This document shows positions 1 to 6,900 of a stretch of 14,247 nucleotides of DNA, piece by piece. The notes below the pieces were generated by a model that was not told the DNA's origin, ran no database searches, and worked only from the letters and a program-made list of their open reading frames with translations. This stretch comes from Clostridia bacterium. GTDB taxonomy: Bacteria > Bacillota > Clostridia > Oscillospirales > Acutalibacteraceae. The stretch is taken from assembly GCA_900755995.1 (NCBI GenBank), contig CAAEIM010000092.1:1-14247 (forward strand). Reading direction: 5' to 3'. Each line of letters opens with the position of its first letter. Position 1 is the first letter of the stretch. A program made the translations under genes and the position numbers.

Positions 1-10
1 CTGAGACCTC

Positions 11-93
11 CTTTTCTCAGACTTAATGCTACCACTTTTTCTTTCTCAGAGTAAATGCATTTTCAAATTCTACTGTTGCATTTACTTTGAGAA
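11..93. repeat. Cluster of three related short repeats at the left edge
   Basis: Three copies of a motif close to GCATTWASTYTGAGAA lie within 83 bases. Two are on the minus strand (11-32 and 41-58) and one is on the plus strand (78-93). The second and third face each other, so 45-59 and 77-91 form an inverted repeat with one G-T mismatch. A fourth copy, on the plus strand at 2863-2884, matches the first at 20 of 22 positions. Clustered repeats near an element end are known in several transposon families, including IS21, but no transposase gene is visible beside them. I read this as the end of a mobile element or its relic. The family is not established. Confidence 0.6.
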
Positions 94-136
94 TTTACTT
101 AATGATATTTTTTAGCCAAAAGTGTTACAAAAAAGC

Positions 137-166
137 TTGACCACAACAACATTATTATGGTATGAT
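137..166 (+). promoter_or_regulatory. Sigma-A-type promoter for the 94-aa gene
   Basis: A TTGACC box at 137-142 is followed after 18 bases by TATGAT at 161-166. Both boxes match the vegetative sigma-A consensus at five of six positions. Transcription would start near 173, leaving a short leader before the AAGGAG ribosome binding site at 182-187. It sits just inside the repeat cluster, so the genes at 199-770 probably have their own transcript. Confidence 0.6.
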
Positions 167-198
167 GAGAATATCGAATGTAAGGAGTGTGCATTCAT

Positions 199-483
199 AT
201 GGATGAGGAAGGATTTGTAAGATTTCTTGAAAGACAGGGATTAGCACAAAATGGAATAAATACAAGAAAAAATTTAGCTAACAAAATAATTGAAATCATT
301 GGAAAAGATCTTGATGATATTGTAGCAGACGATGAATCAATGTATAATGCAATTATGGTTTTGCAGAATATTGACAATCCTGCACACAAGCCAAGACAGA
401 ATGCTTTGAGAAAATATTATGCATTTAAAAATGGAAAAGAATTCCCAAGAATTAAGACTTATGAAAATGAAAGAGAAATCTAG
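199..483 (+). CDS. Hypothetical 94-aa protein
   Basis: I do not recognise the family. The start is ATG 199: it has AAGGAG at 182-187, 11 bases upstream, whereas the in-frame GTG at 187 lies inside that binding site. The product is soluble and charged, with no signal peptide or membrane segment. It begins with an apparent helix (GFVRFLERQGL), continues with further helical, Asp/Glu-rich stretches, and ends with a motif around NALRKYYAFKNGKEFP. This recalls loosely the helical core-binding domains of tyrosine recombinases, but it is far too short for one and has no catalytic domain. It is followed 14 bases later by the interrupted gene at 498-770, which has its own ribosome binding site, so the two form a probable two-gene operon. 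It ends in TAG. It is intact and looks expressed. Confidence 0.7.
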   Translation: MDEEGFVRFLERQGLAQNGINTRKNLANKIIEIIGKDLDDIVADDESMYNAIMVLQNIDNPAHKPRQNALRKYYAFKNGKEFPRIKTYENEREI

Positions 484-497
484 ACAGGAGGTGCTGT

Positions 498-770
498 ATG
501 GGAGTTGCGTGTAACAATGTCATCGGTGGTGATTACAAAAATGGAGATATTAAGGTTAAAGGACTAAGAGCAGATAAGATAGTTCTGGTAGTACATGGCT
601 TGCTTGGAAAAAAAGAGATACCCGTAGACAAATCAACTGTGAGTAAATTTGAAATTAATACTCAGCAGTATTAGCAAAATAATGTGACTATTTATTTTAA
701 AGATGGCAAAAAATCAATGTGTTCAGTTACAAATGATACGTTGAATAAATTACAAGCTATATTTTTGTAA
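498..770 (+). pseudogene. Small gene of unknown function interrupted by an in-frame TAG
   Basis: A strong AGGAGG site at 486-491 precedes ATG 498. Translation gives 58 residues (MGVACNNVIGGDY... to ...FEINTQQY) before TAG at 672-674. The same frame then stays open for 31 more codons to TAA at 768-770. The continuation (NNVTIYFKDGKKSM...) reads like a genuine C-terminus. Together the halves resemble small clostridial proteins that pair an N-terminal IGG-Y motif with a C-terminal FKDGKKS motif, usually around a glycine-rich middle. That middle seems to be missing here. The resemblance is from memory and is uncertain. CAG to TAG is the simplest origin. The truncated 58-aa peptide could still be made. 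I found no sign of recoding: rpoB, rpoC and the other long gene terminate normally. Confidence 0.55.
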
Positions 771-855
771 AAAGAAGTATTGCGAGTGAGAGTATCAATC
801 AGAAATGGTTGGTGCTTTTATTATGCTTATTTTTTGAAATGACTGGTGAAATATT

Positions 856-1224
856 ATGGGAATAATAAGTGGAATCTTTAAATCGAGGGATGCACCCAAG
901 AACAGAACTGCAGGCAGCGCCTACAGTTTTTTTATTGGGCAGAGTGCAGCCGGGAAAAGGGTAAATGAGCGAAGTGCCATGCAGACATCGGCAGTTTATG
1001 CCTGTGTGCGTGTTATTTCAGAATCTGTGGCAAGCCTGCCACTTCATGTTTACAGATACAACAAGAATGGTGGAAAGGAAAAGGCATTAGACCATCCTTT
1101 ATATCATCTGCTGCATGATGAACCGAACCTGGAAATGACAGCCTATTCATTCTTTGAGGTCGCTCTGACACATCTGCTGTTATGGGTGTCCTTCGATCAG
1201 TTTCTTCCTTTTTCAAGTACTTGA
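856..1224 (+). pseudogene. Truncated phage portal protein (HK97 type), 5' fragment
   Basis: Residues 1-110 (856 to about 1186) match the N-terminus of HK97-family portal proteins of Firmicutes siphophages. Visible signatures are the FKSRDAPKNRTAG start, the ERSAMQTSAVYACVRVISESVASLPLHVYR type of segment (ERSAMQ at about residue 38) and the DHPLYHLLHDEPN block followed by THLLLW. Intact portals form the dodecameric DNA channel of the capsid vertex and have roughly 380-450 residues. This copy has lost about two thirds. The last 12 codons before TGA at 1222-1224 are not portal sequence: they are IS3 transposase DNA read on the opposite strand. The ribosome binding site is weak (GGTGA at 845-849). 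No other capsid or terminase gene is present, so this is a prophage relic. Confidence 0.85.
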
Positions 1225-1525
1225 AAAAGCACTCCATCACAGCATTATCGTACGGATGACTTTTTGCGGAAAATGACTGAACAATATTGAGTTCGTCAAG
1301 ATGCTTTCTAAAAGTCCCTGAAGTAAACTGACATCCTCGGTCGTTGTGGAAGATCACACCGTTTGATGTATTACGGCTTGCTACTGCCATATCAAGCGTT
1401 TCAATTGCAAGCTTTGTATTAAGACTTGGTGACAGCTTATATGCGATTACTTTCCTTGAAAACAGATCAAGTATTACACAAAGATAATAAAATCTTCCTG
1501 CAGCACGAAGATATGTAAAATCAAA
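1187..1525 (-). mobile_element. IS3-family transposase (OrfB) fragment
   Basis: The minus strand encodes about 113 residues of an IS3/IS150-group integrase-type catalytic domain. All three acidic positions of the DDE triad can be seen: Asp in FDFTYLR near 1522, Asp in IFHNDRGCQ near 1340, and Glu in DNAVMECFFKYLKK near 1234. The middle contains the usual FYYLCVILDLFSRKVIAY segment. The fragment stops at 1187 after KKEETDRRT, about 40 residues before the family's normal end, and joins portal DNA. On the other side an in-frame TGA at 1526-1528 stands where many members have a Trp, and no upstream OrfB or OrfA sequence follows. The element lacks both transposase ends and cannot be active. Confidence 0.85.
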
Positions 1526-1613
1526 TCACAATCTCATTCTTAGAAAATTTTTGAAAGACTGCAACAAAGTTTTGCATTAACACGATGTATGTTTTAAACC
1601 AAATATGTTTGAT

Positions 1614-1671
1614 AAGCACAAACAGCCCACTTGAATGTCTTCAGGTGGACTGTTCACTATCAGGTGTGCTT
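1614..1671. other. Imperfect two-part hairpin between IS3 fragment and interrupted gene
   Basis: The inner arms 1622-1634 and 1641-1653 pair over 13 positions with one mismatch and one G-U pair, around a 6-base loop. The outer arms AAGCACA (1614-1620) and TGTGCTT (1665-1671) pair perfectly, separated by an 11-base bulge on one side. It lies downstream of the minus-strand gene at 1713-2561 and could act as its terminator, but the T-tract is poor (TTTGTGCTT). It may instead be a terminal or subterminal part of the lost IS element. Confidence 0.4.
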
Positions 1672-1712
1672 TATTTGATGTTTACCAATTTTTAAAATCT
1701 ACATATTTTAAA

Positions 1713-2561
1713 TTATTTTTCCAATCTTAATCCCTTAATCCGAATAAACCCATTTTCTCCCATAATATATTCATCGTTAGCAAAAACTATGAAACAGATT
1801 TCCCGAATATCTTTCCATGATTCTCTTTGTGAAATATCATTCATTGTATAATCAAAACTTCCTTTTTTTAATGGCACATCAACAAACTGTTGTTGATTGG
1901 AATTTTTTATTTGAAACTGAACTTGTTTTATGCTATCAGAGGTTTCTATGAAAAATTTCATCCTATAACCCGCATCAAAATAATTGAGCCAATTTTCAGA
2001 GGGAATATAAGAAAATAAAATCATAGAAAATTGGCATCCTTCTTTTTCTTTCACTTCTATTGGAATCATTATATCAGCGTATATAGAAAGTTCTACTCCA
2101 TCTTCTATTACACATTTATCTCTTGTGTCGCAAAATGATTTGACAATTGGAATAGAATTAAGTCTTGTCCGTTATTTGATTAACGAAAATTTCTCTCCTG
2201 TAATATCCCTTGGTTTTTCTTCACTATAATAAATGGTTTGATTAATAGTTCCATTACTTACCCCAATATTAATCCCGTTATTTTTTTCAATGGTTTGAGA
2301 AATATGCCAACCTACCGGTTTTGATTCTTTTAAAATATCTAATAATCTTTCATTTAAGTTTAAGTACTCTTTTATCATACCCTCTGACATACAATATGCG
2401 TCAGGAATATTGCCAATATACTTACTGATTTCTTCCAATTTGTCATCATCCAAGATCCAGTTAGATAATTTTTTCTTTAAAAAATTTGCAGAGATTTTAA
2501 TTCCATTTTTAATTGCATCCCATGCTATTTCGGATAATATTACAGATGTCAACTCTTCCAT
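1713..2561 (-). pseudogene. Unknown 283-codon gene split by one in-frame TAA
   Basis: ATG at 2561 follows a strong AAAGGGGG site (2570-2577). The first 129 residues end at TAA 2172-2174. The same frame is then open for 34 codons and runs directly into a 118-residue stretch ending at TAA 1713-1715. The internal ATG at 2069 has no ribosome binding site. I therefore read one gene broken by a single nonsense change, for example CAA to TAA. The N-terminal part is helical (EELTSVILSEIAWDAIKNG), followed at residues 90-115 by an Asn/Gly/Ile-rich linker (NNGINIGVSNGTINQTIYY), a style common between domains of bacterial defence and signalling proteins. The C-terminal part looks beta-rich, perhaps a galactose-binding-like sandwich (YRMKFFIETSDSIKQVQFQI). 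No catalytic motif is visible and I do not recognise the family. Confidence 0.6.
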
Positions 2562-2862
2562 TTAATTATCCCCCTTTAGGTAAATGCTGTCTATTTCTTA
2601 ATATATTATGTTTCTTTTTGCTACATAATTACTGAGTTTATACTTCAAATTTATAAAGGCTTATGACTATCTATTGCCAATATACTACCACATTAACATT
2701 ATATATTACCATATTAAAAAATCAATATATTCCTTGCAGATTTTAGATGTAGAAAAATCAATTTCCAATATATTTAGCAGTAAATAATAACGAAAAGATT
2801 ATTACTAAATTACATGTTTATTCGCACAATCAAAACCGTAAAATCCATAAACGCTGCCGGGT
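2562..2862. other. AT-rich intergenic stretch without a recognisable gene
   Basis: This stretch is very AT-rich and carries many short runs such as ATATATT and CCAATATA. No frame gives a convincing coding region. The promoter of the minus-strand gene at 1713-2561 must lie here, but I see no box pair good enough to name. No trace of rplL or another ribosomal protein gene is visible, although that is the usual upstream neighbour of rpoB. Confidence 0.6.
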
Positions 2863-2884
2863 GTAGCATTAAGGTTGAGAAAGA
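2863..2884 (+). repeat. Inverted copy of the left-edge repeat
   Basis: This 22-base segment shares GTAGCATTAAG and TGAGAAAAG with the minus strand of 11-32 and differs at only two adjacent positions. With a 2-base gap the similarity extends a few bases outward to a GAGA on each side. It marks the right limit of the accessory block and abuts the terminator at 2887. Such a match is very unlikely by chance, so it is probably the opposite end of the same element or a second relic of it. Confidence 0.6.
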
Positions 2885-2886
2885 AT

Positions 2887-2923
2887 CTCCGTAGGCGTTT
2901 AATTCCTACGGAGAATTTTGTTT
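2887..2923 (+). terminator. Rho-independent terminator upstream of rpoB
   Basis: The arms TCTCCGTAGG (2887-2896) and CCTACGGAGA (2906-2915) pair perfectly over 10 bp around a 9-base loop and are followed by ATTTTGTTT. It would stop plus-strand transcripts arriving from the left before the rpoB promoter. In many Firmicutes a terminator or attenuator separates rplL from rpoB, and this may be that ancestral site with rplL displaced to the left. Confidence 0.75.
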
Positions 2924-2974
2924 GGTAAAAATTAAAAAAATTTAAAAAATTTATGCTTTTTTGGAAAAAAGCTC

Positions 2975-3003
2975 TTGACAACCTTCCTTTGGCAGCGTAA
3001 AAT
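2975..3003 (+). promoter_or_regulatory. Strong sigma-A promoter of rpoBC
   Basis: A perfect TTGACA (2975-2980) is separated by the ideal 17 bases from TAAAAT (2998-3003), a five-of-six match to the -10 consensus. A start near 3010 would give a leader of about 150 nt. It lies just downstream of the terminator at 2887-2923, so rpoBC can be transcribed independently of anything upstream. Confidence 0.8.
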
Positions 3004-3160
3004 AGTACAATGTACCATAATGGGGTTATGTACCGATACAGTCGGACAAATCGTCAAAAAATTTTTCTTACATTGGGATATTATCACAAAAAACCTATTG
3101 TGTCAAGATATTTTTTTGGCTGGGGAATTGCCCTCAAATTTATTAAGGAGTGATACGCCT
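3004..3160 (+). promoter_or_regulatory. rpoB 5' leader with small hairpins and ribosome binding site
   Basis: The presumed untranslated leader has two small hairpins close to the predicted transcript start. One pairs GTA and CATAA (3012-3020, one bulged C) with TTATGTAC (3026-3033). The other pairs CCGA with TCGG (3033-3045); the two share one base. The AAGGAG site at 3145-3150 lies 10 bases before ATG 3161 and fixes the start. The leader is open in the rpoB frame from 2975, but those codons do not resemble any RpoB N-terminus. I see no known riboswitch or ribosomal protein binding site. Confidence 0.45.
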
Positions 3161-6100
3161 ATGGTTAATGTCAAACCCGTTAAGCTCGGCAACCGTGAAC
3201 GAATGAGCTTTGGCAAAATCAATGAAGTTATTGAAATGCCTAATCTTATTGAAGTTCAGAAGCAGTCTTATCAGTGGTTCCTGGACGAAGGTCTTAAAGA
3301 TGTATTTAAGGATGTTTCGGGAATTACCGATTATCAGAATAATCTTGTGCTTGATTTTATTGATTATTCTATTGATGTTGATCACCCAAATTACAGTATT
3401 GTTGAGTGTAAGTCAAGAGATGCAACATACTCGGCTGCACTGCGTGTAACCGCAAGACTTTTGAACAGAGCGACAGGTGAGATTAAAGAGAGCAATGTTT
3501 TTATGGGAGATTTCCCTCTTATGACGCCGAGCGGCACATTTATTATCAACGGTGCTGAGCGTGTTATAGTTTCTCAGCTTGTCAGAAGCCCGGGCGTTTA
3601 CTACAAGATGGACCACGATAAAACAGGTAAGGAGCTTTACAGCGCAACCGTTATTCCTAATCGTGGTGCTTGGCTTGAATATGAAACAGATATTAACGAC
3701 GTTTTCTACGTTCGTATTGATAAAAACCGTAAGCTTCCTGTTACAGCGTTCATCAGATCCCTCGGTCTTGGCTCAGACAGCGAAATTCTTGACTTCTTCG
3801 GCGATGATGAGAGAATGAGAGCTACTATCGAAAAGGACCAGACAAACAGTGTTGAGGAAGGTCTTATCGAGGTTTACAGAAAGCTCCGTCCGTCAGAGCC
3901 TCCTACAGTTGACAGCGCTCAGACTCATATCAATAATCTTTTCTTTGACCCCAACAGATATGATATGTCGAGAGTCGGCAGATATAAGTACAACAAAAAG
4001 CTCGGCATTGCCGACAGACTTGAAGGCCAGGTTATCACTGAGCCTATTTCAAATCCACGCACCGGCGAGGTTATGGCTTTCAGAGATGAAAAGATTACCA
4101 AGGAAAAGGCTCTTGAAATTGAAAATGCAGGCGTTAAGGTTGCATATGTAAGAGCACTTGACGAGAAAATTGTTAAGATTATTTCCAACGGTATGGTTGA
4201 CATCAAGGCTTATGTTGACTTTGACGCTGAGGCTGAATGCGGTATCCGTGAAAATGTTCGCTTTGATGTTCTCTGCGAGATTCTTGACTCCGCTCAGAAC
4301 GAGGAGGAGCTTAAGGAAATGCTCACAGACAGAGCAGACGAGCTTGTTCCAAATCACATTACCAAAGATGATATTTTTGCAACCATTAACTACCTCAACT
4401 GCGTTGCTCACGGAGTTGGAAGAACAGACGACATCGACCATCTTGGCAACAGAAGAATTCGCTGCGTAGGCGAGCTTTTGCAGAATCAGGTAAGAATTGG
4501 TTTTTCAAGACTTGACAGAGTTGTAAGAGAGAGAATGGCTACACAGTCACAGGATATGGACTCCCTTTCTCCAAACTCACTTATAAATATTCGTCCCGTA
4601 ACTGCTGCAATCAGAGAGTTCTTCGGTTCTTCTCCGCTTTCACAGTTTATGGATCAGACAAACCCACTTGCAGAGCTTACTCATAAGCGCCGTTTGTCAG
4701 CCCTCGGCCCGGGCGGTCTTTCAAGAGATCGTGCAGGCTTTGAGGTTCGAGATGTACACTACACACACTACGGCAGAATGTGCCCTATTGAAACCCCTGA
4801 AGGCCCGAACATCGGACTTATTTCGTACCTTACATCATTTGCAAGAATCAACAAGTACGGCTTTATCGAATCTCCTTACCGCAAAATTGACAAGGAAACA
4901 GGCATAGTTACAAACGAGGTTGTTTATATGACAGCCGATATGGAGGACAACTATACTGTTGCTCAGGCTAACGAGCCGCTTGACGAAAACGGCAGATTTG
5001 TAAATCCGAGAGTTGTGGGCAGACGCAGAGATGAATTTGTTGACCTGCCTGCAGGCAGCTTTGACTTTATGGACGTTTCGCCTAAGCAGGTACTTTCCGT
5101 TGCTACAGCTATGATTCCGTTCCTTGAAAACGATGACGCAAACCGTGCTCTTATGGGTGCGAACATGCAGCGACAGGCGGTTCCGCTTCTCAGAACAGAA
5201 GCTCCTATCGTAGGCACAGGTATGGAATACAAGGCAGGTACAGACTCAGGCGTGTGCATACTTGCTGAGGAGGACGGTATTGTAATGAGCGTTGACGCCC
5301 GCAATATCCGTGTTCAGTACGATTCAGGCAGGGTTCAGGACTTTGAGGTTATCAAGTTCCTGCGTTCAAACCAGGGCACCTGTATCAATCAGCGTCCTAT
5401 TGTTGAAAGAGGACAGAGAGTTAAGAAAGGCGAGGTTCTTGCAGACGGCCCGGCTACCGACCACGGCGAGGTTGCCATCGGCAAAAACGCCCTCATCGGC
5501 TTTATGACCTGGGAAGGCTACAACTACGAGGACGCAGTTCTTCTTAACGAAAAAATTGTAAGAGATGACGTTTACACCTCAATCCATATTGAGGAATACG
5601 ATACAGAGGCAAGAGATACAAAGCTCGGCCCAGAAGAAATTACAAGAGATATTCCGAATGTCGGCGAGGATATGCTCAAGTACCTTGATGAAGACGGTAT
5701 TATTCAGGTAGGTGCAGAGGTTCACGCAGGCGACATTCTTGTAGGTAAGGTTACTCCTAAGGGCGAAACCGAGCTTACAGCCGAGGAAAGACTTTTGAGA
5801 GCTATTTTCGGCGAAAAGGCAAGAGAGGTAAGAGATACCTCCCTGAGAGTTCCTCACGGCGAGAGCGGCACCGTTGTTGACGTTAAGGTGTTTACAAGAG
5901 CCGACAGCCGCAACGAGCTTCAGCCGGGCGTAAACAAGGTTGTAAGAGTTTACCTTGCATTAAAGCGTAAAATCAGCGTAGGCGACAAGATGGCAGGCCG
6001 TCACGGCAACAAGGGTGTTGTTTCAAGAATTCTCCCTGTTGAGGATATGCCGTTCCTGCCGGACGGTACTCCTCTTGATATTGTACTTAACCCATTGGGC

Positions 6101-6883
6101 GTACCTTCCCGTATGAACATCGGTCAGGTGCTTGAGGTTCACCTCGGCTATGCCGCAAAGGCACTTGGATGGAAGATTATGACTCCTGTATTTGACGGCG
6201 CACACGAGGGCGATATTTTTGAGGCTCTCAAGGACGCAGGCTACAGCGAGGACGGTAAAACATGGCTTATTGACGGCAGAACGGGCGAACGCTTTGACAA
6301 CCCCGTAACCGTTGGCTATATGTATTACCTCAAGCTCCATCACCTTGTTGATGAAAAAATCCACGCAAGAAGTACAGGCCCGTACTCACTTGTTACACAG
6401 CAGCCGCTCGGCGGTAAGGCTCAGTTCGGCGGACAGCGTTTCGGCGAAATGGAAGTTTGGGCGCTCGAGGCTTACGGTGCTGCTTATACACTTCAGGAAA
6501 TTCTCACAGTTAAGTCTGACGATGTTATCGGCAGAGTCAAGACCTACGAGGCTATCGTTAAGGGACAGAATATTCCTGCTCCGGGTATTCCGGAATCCTT
6601 CAGAGTTCTTATTAAAGAGCTTCAGTCGCTTGCTCTTGATGTTCGTGTGCTTGACGCACAGGGCGAGGAAATCGACATTAAGCAGAAGTTTGACGAGGAC
6701 GATGATATTACAGAGGCAGCCTCAACCGAGTTTGAGGAGGAGTCGGTAATGACCGCCTCAATGGAGGGCTACAGCCTTGACGAGGACGGCAAAGAGGGCA
6801 ATATGTTTGACGACTCCGGTCTTGCCGCTGACGATGACAGCGATTACCTTGACTTTGACGGCTCAAACACAGATGATATGTAA
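3161..6883 (+). CDS. rpoB: DNA-directed RNA polymerase subunit beta
   Basis: This is the 1240-residue beta subunit, which with beta' forms the catalytic cleft of RNA polymerase. ATG 3161 is supported by its ribosome binding site and by the N-terminus aligning with the Bacillus type (EVIEMPNLIEVQKQSYQWFL). The rifampicin-binding cluster begins near residue 489 (GSSPLSQFMDQ) and continues through THKRRLSALGPGG. The residues usually changed in resistance (Asp498, the His of THKRR, the Ser of LSALG) are the sensitive types. The active-site lysine motif KISVGDKMAGRHGNKG has Lys943 and Lys951, equivalent to E. coli 1065 and 1073. The C-terminal clamp segment PLGGKAQFGGQRFGEMEVWALE is intact. After about residue 1177 a 63-residue tail carries 25 Asp/Glu and one Lys. 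rpoC follows after 17 bases. Confidence 0.98.
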   Translation: MVNVKPVKLGNRERMSFGKINEVIEMPNLIEVQKQSYQWFLDEGLKDVFKDVSGITDYQNNLVLDFIDYSIDVDHPNYSIVECKSRDATYSAALRVTARLLNRATGEIKESNVFMGDFPLMTPSGTFIINGAERVIVSQLVRSPGVYYKMDHDKTGKELYSATVIPNRGAWLEYETDINDVFYVRIDKNRKLPVTAFIRSLGLGSDSEILDFFGDDERMRATIEKDQTNSVEEGLIEVYRKLRPSEPPTVDSAQTHINNLFFDPNRYDMSRVGRYKYNKKLGIADRLEGQVITEPISNPRTGEVMAFRDEKITKEKALEIENAGVKVAYVRALDEKIVKIISNGMVDIKAYVDFDAEAECGIRENVRFDVLCEILDSAQNEEELKEMLTDRADELVPNHITKDDIFATINYLNCVAHGVGRTDDIDHLGNRRIRCVGELLQNQVRIGFSRLDRVVRERMATQSQDMDSLSPNSLINIRPVTAAIREFFGSSPLSQFMDQTNPLAELTHKRRLSALGPGGLSRDRAGFEVRDVHYTHYGRMCPIETPEGPNIGLISYLTSFARINKYGFIESPYRKIDKETGIVTNEVVYMTADMEDNYTVAQANEPLDENGRFVNPRVVGRRRDEFVDLPAGSFDFMDVSPKQVLSVATAMIPFLENDDANRALMGANMQRQAVPLLRTEAPIVGTGMEYKAGTDSGVCILAEEDGIVMSVDARNIRVQYDSGRVQDFEVIKFLRSNQGTCINQRPIVERGQRVKKGEVLADGPATDHGEVAIGKNALIGFMTWEGYNYEDAVLLNEKIVRDDVYTSIHIEEYDTEARDTKLGPEEITRDIPNVGEDMLKYLDEDGIIQVGAEVHAGDILVGKVTPKGETELTAEERLLRAIFGEKAREVRDTSLRVPHGESGTVVDVKVFTRADSRNELQPGVNKVVRVYLALKRKISVGDKMAGRHGNKGVVSRILPVEDMPFLPDGTPLDIVLNPLGVPSRMNIGQVLEVHLGYAAKALGWKIMTPVFDGAHEGDIFEALKDAGYSEDGKTWLIDGRTGERFDNPVTVGYMYYLKLHHLVDEKIHARSTGPYSLVTQQPLGGKAQFGGQRFGEMEVWALEAYGAAYTLQEILTVKSDDVIGRVKTYEAIVKGQNIPAPGIPESFRVLIKELQSLALDVRVLDAQGEEIDIKQKFDEDDDITEAASTEFEEESVMTASMEGYSLDEDGKEGNMFDDSGLAADDDSDYLDFDGSNTDDM

Positions 6884-6900
6884 GGAGGAAGTGCAATAAA

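Noticed and set aside
498..770. Phage-style stop codon reassignment explaining the TAG
   Set aside because: The neighbouring 94-aa gene ends properly at TAG, no suppressor tRNA is seen, and the other broken gene has TAA. Two independent nonsense changes in decaying DNA are simpler.
1713..2069. Independent 118-aa gene on the minus strand
   Set aside because: Its ATG at 2069 has no ribosome binding site, and the frame continues upstream to the stop of the 129-codon part, so it is treated as the 3' half of one broken gene.
1..2974. CRISPR array or tRNA attachment site in the accessory block
   Set aside because: The short repeats are too few, irregularly spaced and in both orientations, and no tRNA-like cloverleaf or TTC-loop sequence is visible.
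2975..3160. 62-codon N-terminal extension of rpoB
   Set aside because: The upstream start would lie in the -35 box of the promoter, has no ribosome binding site, and its residues do not resemble RpoB. ATG 3161 has an AAGGAG site and matches known N-termini.
3925..4441. Overlapping minus-strand frames inside rpoB and similar ones inside rpoC
   Set aside because: They are opposite-strand shadows of strongly conserved genes, with no ribosome binding sites and no recognisable products.
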